From Chrysoperla carnea (lineage: Eukaryota > Arthropoda > Insecta > Neuroptera > Chrysopidae), in assembly GCF_905475395.1 (NCBI RefSeq), contig NC_058338.1:98689435-98753434 (forward strand): a DNA stretch of 64,000 bases. Direction: 5' to 3'. A program made the translations under genes and the position numbers. The notes beneath the pieces are model-generated. The model worked only from the letters and a program-made list of their open reading frames with translations, was not told the DNA's origin and made no database searches. The first letter of the stretch is position 1, and every line of letters starts with the position of its first letter. This document shows, piece after piece, positions 1 to 10,464 of this stretch.

Positions 1-9
1 ACCATTCCA

Positions 10-3000
10 TTAGATTTTGGATATGTTGGACTGCTGGTGGTATGAACAAATCCCCATCTTGACAAATTCTATAAATTTATAATTATTAAATTGAGGTCCA
101 TTGTCACTGAACAATTTATAAGGTATTCCATATCTTGCAAAATTACATTTAAGTATGCCTATCAAATTTTCAGTTGATTCATCTTGTAATTCTTTTATTT
201 CAATGAATTTACTAAAGTAATCAACAATTAAAACATATGGTTTTTGTTTAAAATAAAAAATATCTACTCCTAAAACTTGCCAAGGACCTTCTGGTATTTC
301 TCTCAGCATTAAACTTTCTTGCTGATGAGTTTTTGCAAATTTACAACATGTATTACAATTTTGTATTACATCATCAATTTGTTTACACATATAAGGCCAA
401 AATAAAACTTTTCTAGCTTTGATTTTGCATTTTTCCGCCCCTGAATGATTATAGTGCACTAAATTAAGCATATCTTTTCTTAATGAATTTGGTACTATTA
501 CCGCTTGATTTTTAAACAATAATTTATTTGCGTAAAAAAGTTCATCTTTAATTGAATAATAAAATTTTAACTGACTATCTAATTTTTCTTTATTAGGCCA
601 CCCGTTTTTAACATAATATATAATTTTGTTTAATTCTACATCTTTTTCTGTTTCATTTTGAAATAATTTTAATTTATCCTTTGAGATTGGTAAATTATCT
701 GTAATCAAATTGACATGAGCTTCTACCTCCCTTTCTATGTTACATTCTAAGTTATTTATATTCTCGTTTGGAAAACGTGAAAGAGCGTCAGCTATTAATA
801 AGTCTTTACCCCTTTTGTATTGGACTATTATATCATAAATTTGTAACCTTAAACGTAATTTTTGTAGCCTAAGTGGAGTTTCATTTATTGATTTTTTGAA
901 AATGTATTCTAATGGCTTGTGGTCGGTTTCTACTTTTATGGTCCTCCCATAGATAAAGTGATGAAATCTCTCACACCCTAATACAATTGCCAACAGTTCT
1001 TTTTCTATTTGAGCCCAAGTTTTTTGACTGTTTGTTAATGCTTTTGAAGCATAAGCTACTGGCAGGTTATTCTGTAGGAGTACAGCACCGGCGCCGTAGC
1101 TACTACAATCAACAGACAATGTGATTTCTTTATTGACATCAAAATATTGTAAAACCGGAACTTCAGTTAATAATTTTTTTAATTTTGCAAATGCCTCTTT
1201 ATGTGATTTATAAAAAACAAATTCGTTTTCTTTTTTTAACAACTGTCTTAACGGATCAGTTACTGTAGAAACATTTGGTAAAAATTTACTTACATACGTA
1301 ACTATTCCTAATATTGTTTCTAACTCTTTCTTTGATTTTGGTTCTTTAATTTCTAAAATTGCATTTACTTTCTCTGGATCTACTTTTAAACCCTGATCAC
1401 TAAAAATATGACCTAAATACTTTACTTCATTTAATTCGAATTTACATTTGTCTTTGTTAAACTTAATATTAAATTCTTCAGCCCGTTTTAAAACGTTATT
1501 CAATCTTACCCTATGTTCTTCTTTGTCTTTACCAAACACCAGAATGTCGTCAATGAAAATCGTTACTCCTTCCAGACCTTTAAAAACATCTTGAAAATTA
1601 TATTGGAATACTTCTGGAGCTGAGCAGATTCCAAAAGGAAGTACTAAATAACAATATCTGCCGTATTTTCCTGCATGGAAAGTAGTAAGTAGTTGACTTT
1701 CTTTCTCCAATTCAACATGGTAAAATCCTTTATTTGCATCCAATTTTGTAAACACTTTTGCTCCTGCCAATCTTGCTGTTATTTCTTCTAAATTTGGTAG
1801 TTGATACCTTTCCCTTATTATTGCCTCATTTAATTTCTGTGGGTCGAGACAAATTCGTATTTGATTATTTGGTTTCTTCACTACTACCATTTGACTAACC
1901 CATTCTGTTGGTTGTTGAACTTTTTTAATTATACCTAACTGCTCCATTTTGTCTAATTCTTGTTTTACTTGTTGCTCAATTCCTATAGGTATTTTTCTTG
2001 GAGCCTCTGCTACTGGCACACAGTCTTTTTTTAATTTAATTTTATATTTGTATCCTTTAAGACTACCAATATCCGAAAATAACTGTTTATACTTTTCCAT
2101 TATTTCCTTTAAATTGTTTTCTTTTTGTGTTGAAATTTCCATTACTCTCTTAAGTAAATTAAAATTTTGAATAAATGGTAATCCGATTACACTGGGTGCT
2201 TCATGATCAACGATTTGAAATATTTCCTTTTTACTTTTATTTTTTATTTTGCATAACAAACTTGCTTGCCCGATTACTTCAATTTGACTTCCATTATAGT
2301 TCTTTAGTTTTATTTTTGAAGGTTCCATTTTAATTTTTAATTTTAGAGCTGTATTTTTACCAATTACATTTACTTCGGCACCAGTATCCACTTTACAATT
2401 CACCATTTGACCATTAATGCCTACCGCCTGAATCCATTCTTTTTCGTTTAGTTTTTTTGTTTCATTTTTTGACACTGTTGAAATAAAAAATTCTTCTTTT
2501 TCCTCAATTGCATGAACTTGTTTTTTCGTTTTATTTTTGCACATTGTAGCAAAATGATTATACGCCAAACATGCTTTGCATTGTTGTTTGTACGCTGGAC
2601 ATTTATTAATTTCGTGATTTTTTCCACACCTGGTGCAGTTTGTAATGGACGATTTATTATAATTGTTTGATTGATAATTTAATTTAGTATTTTTATATTT
2701 TGTTTTATCACCTTGTGATTTTTTAAGCGTATTATTTTGTTTAATTTCGTATACTTTTACCCCATCTTTAATTTGTTTATTTTGAGCTTCTGCAATTTCT
2801 GAAGCCTTGCATATTTGTATGCATTGATTTAAAGTTAATTTAGGTTCTCTTAATAAACGATCTCTTAATTTGTTGTCATTAATTCCACACACAATCCTAT
2901 CTCTTATCAAACTATCTTTAAGATTTTCGAAATTGCAATTTTGTGCTAATAATTTTAAATCCGTTATGAACGAATCAATCGTTTCACCTGTTTTTTGTTG

Positions 3001-3315
3001 CCTAATATTAAACATGTGTCTATTTACCGTTTCATTTGACTGTGGTACTAAATGTTTTAGAAATGCTTCTAACACTTTTTCCCAATCATTTTTCTTTTCA
3101 TCTTCGAGCTCTAACGTTTCAAACACTTCTTGCGCTTGTTCTCCAATTGTATGTAACAAAATTGCCACTTTTTGTTCACCACTTTTTTTCTTTTCTAAAC
3201 CCGAAGCTTTCATATAAATTTTGAATCTTTGTTTAAATTTTTTGAAGTTAACACTCAAATCACCTTGCATGCACATTCCTGTCGGTAATTTAATGGCTGT
3301 TAATTCTTCAGTCAT
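10..3315 (-). CDS. Ty3/gypsy retrotransposon Gag-Pol polyprotein, 3' end frameshifted
   Basis: Single 1101-residue frame with LTR-retrotransposon domains in Ty3/gypsy order. Gag occupies about 1-225. Two zinc knuckles lie at 227-259 (CX2CX3HX4C, then CX2CX4HX4C). The aspartic protease has D-T-G-A at 310-313. Reverse transcriptase spans about 430-640, with its catalytic motif as FIDD at 587-590. RNase H spans about 725-800, including D736 and the TDHKPL motif. The integrase HHCC zinc motif (H954, H957, C987, C990) is followed by core residues D1018 and D1071. The frame then leaves the integrase path near base 55 and stops at 10, although the typical continuation of the core (a TSSP-type stretch) is visible in another frame, so a one-base indel is likely. 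The third catalytic residue and C-terminus lie outside the window. It replicates via RNA and would be inactive with this frameshift. Family call is firm; clade is not resolved. Confidence 0.93.
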   Translation of the reverse strand: MTEELTAIKLPTGMCMQGDLSVNFKKFKQRFKIYMKASGLEKKKSGEQKVAILLHTIGEQAQEVFETLELEDEKKNDWEKVLEAFLKHLVPQSNETVNRHMFNIRQQKTGETIDSFITDLKLLAQNCNFENLKDSLIRDRIVCGINDNKLRDRLLREPKLTLNQCIQICKASEIAEAQNKQIKDGVKVYEIKQNNTLKKSQGDKTKYKNTKLNYQSNNYNKSSITNCTRCGKNHEINKCPAYKQQCKACLAYNHFATMCKNKTKKQVHAIEEKEEFFISTVSKNETKKLNEKEWIQAVGINGQMVNCKVDTGAEVNVIGKNTALKLKIKMEPSKIKLKNYNGSQIEVIGQASLLCKIKNKSKKEIFQIVDHEAPSVIGLPFIQNFNLLKRVMEISTQKENNLKEIMEKYKQLFSDIGSLKGYKYKIKLKKDCVPVAEAPRKIPIGIEQQVKQELDKMEQLGIIKKVQQPTEWVSQMVVVKKPNNQIRICLDPQKLNEAIIRERYQLPNLEEITARLAGAKVFTKLDANKGFYHVELEKESQLLTTFHAGKYGRYCYLVLPFGICSAPEVFQYNFQDVFKGLEGVTIFIDDILVFGKDKEEHRVRLNNVLKRAEEFNIKFNKDKCKFELNEVKYLGHIFSDQGLKVDPEKVNAILEIKEPKSKKELETILGIVTYVSKFLPNVSTVTDPLRQLLKKENEFVFYKSHKEAFAKLKKLLTEVPVLQYFDVNKEITLSVDCSSYGAGAVLLQNNLPVAYASKALTNSQKTWAQIEKELLAIVLGCERFHHFIYGRTIKVETDHKPLEYIFKKSINETPLRLQKLRLRLQIYDIIVQYKRGKDLLIADALSRFPNENINNLECNIEREVEAHVNLITDNLPISKDKLKLFQNETEKDVELNKIIYYVKNGWPNKEKLDSQLKFYYSIKDELFYANKLLFKNQAVIVPNSLRKDMLNLVHYNHSGAEKCKIKARKVLFWPYMCKQIDDVIQNCNTCCKFAKTHQQESLMLREIPEGPWQVLGVDIFYFKQKPYVLIVDYFSKFIEIKELQDESTENLIGILKCNFARYGIPYKLFSDNGPQFNNYKFIEFVKMGICSYHQQSNISKI

Positions 3316-3428
3316 TTTGTTTTATTAATTTTTTATTTTTTTTTTTTTGTAAAAGTTTATTTATCACTTTTATTTATTTAAATTATTTATTATTTATTTG
3401 TATAATTTGTTTATTTAATTTAATTAAA

Positions 3429-3445
3429 CCTGCTAAGCAGCGCCA
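3429..3445 (-). promoter_or_regulatory. Putative tRNA primer-binding site of the Ty3/gypsy element
   Basis: On the minus strand this reads TGGCGCTGCTTAGCAGG and directly abuts an ACA end assigned to the LTR. TGGCGC is the usual start of retrotransposon primer-binding sites. The 113 bases between it and gag (3316-3428) are very AT-rich leader without an ORF. The matching tRNA was not identified. Confidence 0.6.
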
Positions 3446-3579
3446 TGTTATAGTTTGTTGTATGATAGGATTTTATTTAATAATCACACACAGGTTTACT
3501 ACTATGTTATGCATTTATTCACTCATGATAACTCATGATAACTAATAATAATTCCCACCAAAATGTGTTCGTCTACACA
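3446..3579 (-). repeat. Probable 5' LTR of the Ty3/gypsy element (outer edge uncertain)
   Basis: The inner edge is set by the adjoining primer-binding site: the minus strand ends ...TATAACA just before it. Reading outward, a TGTGTAG start at 3579 gives a 134-bp LTR, and a TGTGAG start at 3646 gives about 200 bp. An AATAAA lies inside it on the minus strand (3520s). The partner LTR is outside the window, so length cannot be confirmed. Confidence 0.5.
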
Positions 3580-3649
3580 TCTCTTACGGTATGGCCAACC
3601 ACTTTATCAACAGTGTGACCAACCTTACACTATCGACGAACTCACACTA

Positions 3650-4160
3650 GAGAAAAACCTTTTTCATTTGATAACTAGACATCAATGTTTTCACACTGAA
3701 GAAAACCATTTGAAGTTATTGAAGAATTTGGTAAAAATAGAGCTTTAATGAATCTCAAAAAAAAATTGTAAATTTTTTGTGCTAAAATTAAAATTAATTT
3801 TATTGTAAATTTTGTAATAATATTAAAATATATAAAAATTAATTTTATTTAATTATGGGATACTTTTTTCTCCTTGATTTCCTATCTCCGATTTTGATAA
3901 AAACAAGGGTTTAGACTAATTTAGACTCGGCGGAAAAGATTCTGCACGCTAAAATACGTCCCAATTTACGATTTTTATGGTATCACTCTAATACAGTCGT
4001 TCCCAAAGTAATAAATATCGACCCCTTGTGATCCATTCCAAATCGAAAGGCGTTTACAGTATCGCAAATATAAGCAAAGAGGATCCATTGAAAAAAAATT
4101 AGAAAAAAAGGAATAGGTGGTGAATGACCGAAGGTTAAAAGGTAAAAAATAGTGATGATG
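3650..4160. other. Non-coding AT-rich spacer with a diverged duplicated segment
   Basis: No credible gene. About 100 bases at 3890-3990 (cgattttgat... tagactcggcgg... tatcactctaatac) recur in diverged form at 4490-4595, showing an old local duplication or a dispersed repeat. Confidence 0.5.
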
Positions 4161-4162
4161 TA

Positions 4163-4282
4163 TACTCAATGTCACAAAAAATGCTCGTTTTAAAACATTC
4201 TAAGTGTTACTATTATAATATAACATATGATGAGTACGCTTAGAATGTTTTAACTGTGGCACTTTTTTTGACAGTGAGTGTA
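4163..4282. mobile_element. Palindromic Tc1/mariner-type MITE 1
   Basis: An imperfect inverted repeat of about 120 bp. The left arm contains AAAACATTCTAAG and the right arm its complement. The ends read TACTCAATGTCACAAAAA on the left and, reversed, TACACTCACTGTCAAAAA on the right, each bounded by a TA dinucleotide as expected for TA target duplication. It has no coding capacity. It abuts MITE 2 and shares the TA at 4281-4282. Confidence 0.6.
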
Positions 4283-4358
4283 CGTCTGAGTTACAAAAAA
4301 TGCACGGATTACATATAGTACTATATGTAATCCGTGCATCTTTGTGACACAGAATATA
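4281..4358. mobile_element. Palindromic Tc1/mariner-type MITE 2 with a perfect 40-bp palindrome core
   Basis: Bases 4300-4339 are a perfect palindrome without spacer (arm ATGCACGGATTACATATAGT). Flanking arms extend imperfectly through GTTACAAA / TTTGTGAC to TA on both sides. The subterminal GTTACAAAAAATGC resembles the end of the adjacent MITE 1, so the two are probably related. Confidence 0.6.
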
Positions 4359-5498
4359 CTTAAAAAAGAAAAAGGATGCGGGTAAGTTTTTTTGAAGGAT
4401 GAGCTATAAAACAAGAAAAGCGTAGAGGGTAGATATACGATTATAAAAAAAATAAACTTAAGAAAATCACGAAATTTCTAGAAAATTTATTTATCTCCGA
4501 TTTTGATTAAAACATATAGTTTTAGTCTAATTTGGACCCGGCGATATCGAAGTCTAAAATACGATCTAATTTACGGTTTTCAAGATATCACTCTAATAGC
4601 TTCGAAACTATAAATTTGGAAACTTGGATGCCGAATGTTTTAAAATCCTTGTGGCAGACGTGCAAAAGCATTTGATTATCGTTATTTATGGGTCAAAAAA
4701 CTCTCGAAACTGATTCTCATTAAAATCGAGAACAATAATATTAATTAATTTACAATAATCGAAATATTTCAAAGGAGGAGGGGGTACCCCTTAAGAAAAT
4801 CACGAAAATTCGAAAAATTTATCTTCGATTTTGATCAAGATTTTCAAGATATTCCTTTCCAAATGTGGAAATTTTAAATCGAATATTTTGAAATTCGATT
4901 CTTTTTAAAAGATTCTAGTCGACACTCTTGCAGTTGTTGAGATACAATAAAAAAAAATAAAGATTCCTAAATTTGGTTTCAGAAACTTCAGTGCAAAAGG
5001 AACACTAGTGACGGTATAAGTTCTCCCATTTAGTTGATAAATTTTATCAATTCTCTCGTTTAAGTTGAGTATCTTTGTGTAGTGGCCATGGTACTTACAA
5101 AAGAATACAACTAAAATAAATTTTGCCATTTAATAAAAATAATAATATTTTTATATCATATATACTTCAATTTCAAATACATAGAGATTATAGTGTTATA
5201 ACCTATTCAAATTCAAATTCGATTTATTCATTCTTTTTTTAAACAATACAATATTGTACAGAACATGTCATTAAAAAGGGATAGGGAAAAGGCAAGGAAG
5301 GGGAAGGTATGCAGCTATGGCTGACTTTGTTAGGAACTATCCCGGCATTAACCTCGTGCAAACTTAATGGAAAACCATAGAAACCCTTATGGAAAAAAGA
5401 AACTGTTAATAAGTCTGAATAACATTTCTCGAAGTTTTATTTTCTCTTAAAAACTCTAAAAAAGTTTTATAATGTCGGAATAAATCTTAATAAAAAGT
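4359..5498. other. Non-coding stretch with a possible retroelement tail
   Basis: No gene is supported. Bases 5300-5400 (GGAACTATCCCGGCATTAAC and surroundings) are GC-richer and resemble dispersed non-LTR tails seen in insect genomes; this is from general familiarity only. Bases 5400-5480 and 6070-6270 share diverged 'ataagtcggaataa' words around the repeat copy between them. Confidence 0.35.
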
Positions 5499-6069
5499 AA
5501 CAAGTGTTGATTTCAGTGTTGTCAGTGTTGATTTCTTTATCACATTACACAAACAAACATGTGACACATACATAACTGATATTCAAGTATAGTGCATATT
5601 ATAAAATTTTCACCTAATTGGCGCCCTCACGGGTAAACAATGATGTTTACGAAAAAATGTTTCAAACAAAAGTTGTTTAATTTTTGATAAGGAACATTTT
5701 TTACATTTAAACTTTTGTTCTATCTCTAACGGTTTACAAGATGGGTCCGTAGGACCCAAGACCCAATTGATCTATGATGCTCATTTACGAACTTGACCTC
5801 ACTTTTTACGTCCTAAGTACGCTGTAAAAATTTCAGCTCGATATCTTTTTTCGTTTTTGAGTTATCGGGTCCACAGACGGACGGACGGACAACCGGAAAT
5901 GGACTAATTAGGTGATTTTATGAACACCTATGACAAAATTTTTTTCCTAGCATCATTATTTTTAATCGTTACAAACTTTGGACTAAACTTAATATACTAT
6001 GTATGTTTCATATATACATGGTATAAAAACTTAATATACTATGTATATTTCATATATACATGGTATAAT
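5499..6069 (+). repeat. Abundant unclassified repeat, copy A (internally deleted near its start)
   Basis: First of about fifteen copies of one family in the window. A full copy runs from CAAGTGAAAACAAACAATTG through CCCTCACGGGTAAACAGTG, a GGAC-repeat (cagacggacggacggac) and TTACAAACTTGGGACTAA to ATATATACATGGTATAA, about 560-600 bp. Copy A lacks most of the first 60 bp and has its last 40 bp duplicated in tandem (5990-6069). No ORF is conserved between copies. Confidence 0.8.
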
Positions 6070-6276
6070 AAGAAGTAATAAGTCGGAATAATTCCAAGAA
6101 TTGAGACTCTGCCAGAAGAGTTATTCAGTAGTAAGACTTTTTCATACTTTTTAATGCTTAAAAAAAGTTCTTAATAATTTTTTTACGGCTGTAAAAAGAC
6201 TTATTCAGAGTTTTTCTGACTTATTAAAACTTTCAATAAAACTGATTTCTGATTTATTAAAACTTTTTCTTTCTGG

Positions 6277-7660
6277 GAATGTCGTATATAGGTATACGTG
6301 CGACATGTATGTGCGTAATGTGACAGAGTAATCAACACTGTCTATACATGGTATTTCAACAATTAATTCAGTCAATTGTTTGTTTTCACTTGTTTTATTT
6401 AAGTTTAAGTATAAGAGGTTGTGGGTAATTTAAAACTTAACATGTAAAAATAGTCACTTGTATAAAAAAGCAAGTGAAAACAAACAATTGACTGAATTAA
6501 ATGTTGAAATACGATAATAGACAGATAAATAGACAGTGTTCATTACACATACATACATGTCGCACGTATACCTATATATGACATTCCCATATAATACATA
6601 CTATACAATTTGCGCTCTCACGGGTAAACAGTGATGTTTACGAAAAAATGTTTCAAACAAAAGTTGTTTATTTTTTTATAAAGAACATTTTTTACATTTA
6701 GCTATTGTTCTATCTGTAACGGTTTAAAAGATGGGTCCTATGGATCCAAGACCCAATTGACCAATGATGCTCAAGTTTGTAACGCTTAAAAATATTGATG
6801 ATACGAACAAAATTTTGGTATAGGTGTTCATAAAATCACCTAATTAATCCATTTCCAGTTGTCCGTCCGTCCATCCATCCGTCCGTCCGTTTGTGGGCAC
6901 GATAACTCAAAAACGGAAAAAGATATCAAGCTGAAATTTTTATAGCGTACTCAGGACCTAAAAAGTGAGGTCGAGTTCGTAAATCAGCAACACAGGTCAA
7001 TTGGGTCTTGACCTATGGGTTGGGTTGAGTGTGTTGTTGGGTTGGGTTCGGTTGAGTATGTTGTTGGGTTGGGTTGAATGTGTTGTTGGGTTTTGTTCGG
7101 TTGAGTTTGTTGTTGAGTTGGGTTCGGTTGAGTGTGTTGTTGGGTTAGGTTGGGTTGAGTGTGTTGTTGGATTGGGTTTGGTTGAGTGTGTTGTTGGGTT
7201 GGATTGGGTTGAGTGTGTTGTTGGGTTGGGTTGGGTTGAGTGTGTTGTTAGTCCCAAGTTTGTAACGCTTAAAAATATTGATACTATGAACAAAATTTTG
7301 TCATAGGTGTTCATAAAATCACCTAATTAGTCCATTTCCGGTTGTCCGTCCGTCCGTCTGTGGGCACGATAACTTAAAAACGAAAAAATATATCAAGCTT
7401 AAATTTTTATAGCGTACTTAGGACGTAAAAAGTGAGGTCGAGTTCGTAAATGAGCAACATGTCAATTGGGTGTTGACCTATGGGTCCGTAGAAACCATCT
7501 TGTAAACCGTTAGAGATAGAACAAAAGTTTAAATGTAAAAAATGTTCCTTATCAAAAAATAAACAACTTTTTTTGGAAACATTTTTTCGTAAACATCACT
7601 GTTTACCCGTGAAGGAGTAAATTGTATGTATTATATAATTTGTATAAATATACATAATAT
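6277..7660. repeat. Rearranged cluster of the abundant repeat: four partial copies, mixed strands
   Basis: Four pieces of the family: 6277-6402 minus (start end only), 6471-6772 plus (first half), 6773-7015 minus (middle), 7250-7660 minus. The plus piece switches directly to a minus piece at about 6772, and the two minus pieces are separated by a GT-rich minisatellite. This looks like nested insertion plus inversion or template switching. Confidence 0.75.
7018..7249. repeat. GT-rich minisatellite, 22/27-bp units
   Basis: Nine tandem units ending in GAGTGTGTTGTT, built on GGGTTGGGTT words. Most units are 27 bp; the first and third are 22 bp, shorter by one 5-bp TTGGG-like block. It is open in both directions, giving artificial Thr/Pro/His-rich frames. 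It lies within the abundant repeat and is not translated by any evidence here. Confidence 0.9.
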
Positions 7661-7674
7661 GTTTATACATATTA

Positions 7675-8011
7675 TCTTATATATTTAAACGAGCAATTCT
7701 TGTATATATATATATATATATATCAACGATCTTGGAAATGGCTCCAACGATTTTCATGAAAATGAGTATGTAGGGGTTTTTTGGGGCGATAAGTCGATCT
7801 AGCTAGGTTTCATTTATCAGAAATGTCGTTTTATCCGTCTTTTCATGAAAAATTCATCAGACATCTATTGGTGTATAACGTAGTTAATGAAATGCAATGC
7901 AAATTATAACATAACAAAAAGGAGGCGTTTGAGTAGTCTAAAGTGAAAAATATGACTCTTGCTGACATCTATTGGCGAATAACCGAGCAAAGCTCGGTCA
8001 TCCAGATATTT
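7675..8011 (+). mobile_element. Helentron/Helitron-like non-autonomous element
   Basis: The left end reads AAACGAGCAATTCTTG followed by a (TA)n tract at about 7702-7722. The right end carries a hairpin ACCGAGCAAAGCTCGGT (7982-7998) followed by CATCCAGATATTT. A 3'-terminal hairpin plus an internal microsatellite fits Helentron-associated elements. The same sequence recurs on the minus strand at 56103-56710. There is no coding capacity; ends were not checked for insertion in TT. Confidence 0.6.
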
Positions 8012-8019
8012 TGTATAAT

Positions 8020-8121
8020 ATGTATAAATAATATGTATGTGCAATGTGATAGAGTGATCAACACTATTTATGCATGGTATTTCAACAACTAACTCAGTCA
8101 ATTATTTGTTTTCACTTGTTA
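8020..8121 (-). repeat. Abundant repeat, terminal fragment
   Basis: Carries only the CAAGTGAAAACAAA...ATACCATG end of the family, on the minus strand, directly after the Helentron-like element. Bases 8122-8489 that follow are AT-rich with no recognisable feature. Confidence 0.7.
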
Positions 8122-8489
8122 TGTTAATAATTAATAATTTATTTATGATAATTAGGAATGAATAAAATTAATTAAGTATTTACTAATTAATGAATTAATT
8201 AGAAAATAGATTTAAAAAATATTAATATAAGCTTCAAAAGTTTGTAATAATCAAACAAAAAAAGTAATATGTATTAAAAAAACAGCGCGCAATAAGCGCT
8301 TCTAAAAAATTATTATAATGTTATTATATTCAATTTAATTTATACATTTGTTTATAATAAATATAACAAAATGAATATCATGTAAATTTTTTGATGTTAG
8401 TATGATTACCTTGGAAACTGAAATGAAAATTTAAAGAAAACTATTTGAAAAGACTCAAAATAGGAGTTCGTAACATATCCTTTTTATCG

Positions 8490-9425
8490 ATTACACGTTG
8501 TTTTTTAATTTTTCCAAATTTCTAACCCTTCTAAAACGTTCATAAGCTTCCCTTTCTCGCATGTGTGTAAAATTTTGAAAGAAAAATTCTAAAAAAGCTG
8601 TTGCACCAATGTTTTTTAGTCGAATGGATGCCCCACATACGTAACGGGACATTCTACACAATTAATTTGGTAAATACCTGATTTTTCTTTATTTAAAGTT
8701 TTTTGTTTATTATTTACTAATAATTTTGATGATTTGAACGTTAAATTATTTGAAAATATAATGTTGTAATTATATTTTCTGAAAATAGTCCCAATTTTCG
8801 ATCCAAAACTTAAGTATACGGTAGAGAGGCCCAATTGTTTTCTTTGTTTATATCAAACAATTTTTTCTATTTTCTTTTCTACTAAATTGTCTATAATTTT
8901 AGGGTTGTATCCGTTTTTACTTGCAATAAATTTGATATTTAATTCTTTTTTATAATTTTGATTAACTAAAGGAACATGCAAAAGTCGGTGTACGTAACTA
9001 TTAAAGGAGGACATTTTAATAGACCATGATTGATATGAAGAATTTGGAAATTTGGAACCAATTGATATGTTTAAATCTAAATAGTTAATCGATTTATTAA
9101 TTTCTGTTTCCACAGTGAATTGAATTTTGGGATTAAATTTATTAAAAAGTTCTAAAAAGTTGGATAATTGCCTAGAAGTTCCAGACCAAATGCAAAATAT
9201 ATCATCAACATATCGTCGCCAGAATATTATATTGTTTATTGATTTTTGTTTTCGAAAAGAATATTCTCAAAATAATTCATGAATATTTCTGCAAATAATG
9301 GTGATGTTGGTGCTCCCAAAGGTAAACCGTCATTTTGTATATAAATTTTATCATCAAATTTAAAATAATTTATAATAAATCGTTTTAAAAAAGTTAAACT
9401 TTATTTTGCTTACAAAGATTTAATT
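8490..9425 (-). pseudogene. Penelope-like retroelement remnant (RT plus GIY-YIG endonuclease)
   Basis: Minus-strand pieces in several frames. At about 9360-9240 lies DGLPLGAPTSPLFAEIFMNY, the RT palm block. At about 9220-9200 lies RYVDDIF, the catalytic YVDD. At 9113-8853 lies INYLDLNI and a following RT-connection segment. At 8834-8616 lies SGIYQINC..., matching the start of a GIY-YIG nuclease; its YIG is changed to YVG. A C-terminal basic segment ends near 8500. Frames change between YVDD and the palm block and after 8853, and the N-terminal half is missing. RT followed by GIY-YIG is diagnostic of Penelope-like elements. It is inactive. Confidence 0.85.
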
Positions 9426-9469
9426 TCTTCCAAACTATATATACGCTAGTCGAAATCTACATTAAAATC

Positions 9470-9695
9470 GCAAAACGCGATGTAAAGTAGCTTTTTTGGT
9501 ATGTTATTTGGACCCTTTAGGGAATGTGAAACTATGTTTTGCAAGTAAAAAAAATTTTAAATTCAAATTTTTGAATTTTTTTCTGTTTCTAGCTATTACG
9601 CAGGTGGCACAACTTATTTTTTGTTAATAAAACATTGTTTCACATTCCCCTTGGGGGTTAATAACATACCAAAAAAGCAGCTTTACATCACTTTC
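9470..9695. mobile_element. Foldback MITE, 'TGTAAAG-TTTTTTGGTATG' family
   Basis: Inverted arms of about 60-80 bp. The left arm has AGCTTTTTTGGTATGTTATT and GGGAATGTGAAACTATGTTTT; the right arm carries their complements, ending CAGCTTTACATCA. Related pieces occur at 14165-14335 and 21775-21880. Bases 9700-10118 that follow contain no recognisable gene. Confidence 0.65.
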
Positions 9696-10118
9696 CGGTC
9701 GCAGTTTGTATTGGTTTTCGAAAATTTTAAAAATATTTCGAAGTAATTTCAATAAAACTTTTATATCGTTTTTTTTTTTTTTCAAAAATTTTTATAAAGC
9801 TCATCACTAGTTGAAGCTTTCTACAAATTTTTATCTTCATATCTTTTCTATTTTTGGAGAAAATGGACACCAAAAGTTGGCCCCTGAAGATGTTAACGAA
9901 AAATTTCAAACAAAAGTTGTTTATTTTTTTATTTATATTTATTATTATTATTTTCAAAAATGATAATTCATAATTCAATAATATATTCAAAATGGTTTTT
10001 TTGAAATTACTTTTAAAGTCTCCACCATTTCCGCAATCTCTCGATGACTGCTCCCGCGCCTTCTCTCACGGCCTCGATCGCATCCACGTTGGCCGCTTCG
10101 CACCCTCCTCTTCCTACT

Positions 10119-10274
10119 CCCCGAATCTTCGCTGCCCTCTCATTTGAGCTTAATGAAATTTATTTAAAAACAGTACTCACTTCTGTACTCTACTCACCGA
10201 AACTTCGCGGCCCTCTCATTTGAGCTTAATGAAATTTATTTAAAAACAGTACTCACTCCTGTACTGCGTCATTA
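10119..10274. repeat. Tandem duplication, 76-bp unit
   Basis: Two nearly identical units each containing CCCTCTCATTTGAGCTTAAT and AAAACAGTACTCAC, starting about 10135 and 10211. No gene is apparent. Confidence 0.8.
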
Positions 10275-10364
10275 GGTGTTTGTGCAGCTGATAAGGGTGC
10301 AGGGTATTGTTATTAGTAAAAAGGAGTTACTTAGTAATAAAATGGATTATATAAGGAATTGTTA

Positions 10365-10464
10365 TTATTCATTCTGAAAAATTAGACATAATTTCAAAGA
10401 ATATTCTGTGTATTCTTCACATGAAAAACGTTTTTCTTCATTACTATCAACTGGTATTGGTACA
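10365..10464 (-). pseudogene. Severed C-terminal fragment of a C2H2 zinc-finger gene
   Basis: On the minus strand this encodes VDSNEEKRFSCEEYTEYS..., closely matching the inter-finger linker and finger start of the zinc-finger gene at 11680-13314 (NNEEKRFSYEVCDK). It lies just beyond the large inverted repeat, whose other side abuts the stop codon of that gene. The simplest reading is that the inverted repeat was inserted into a longer zinc-finger gene and this is the cut-off continuation, now decayed. Confidence 0.55.

Noticed and set aside
7018-7249. TTGGG-rich array as telomeric DNA
   Set aside because: Units are 22/27 bp with GTGTGTTGTT interruptions, interstitial and inside a dispersed repeat, so it is a minisatellite and not telomere sequence.
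6997-7314. 105-codon minus frame and 101-codon plus frame with NPTTHSTQ-like or VGLGWVECV-like repeats
   Set aside because: Both come from the GT-rich minisatellite whose unit is open in opposite frames; no start context or conservation.
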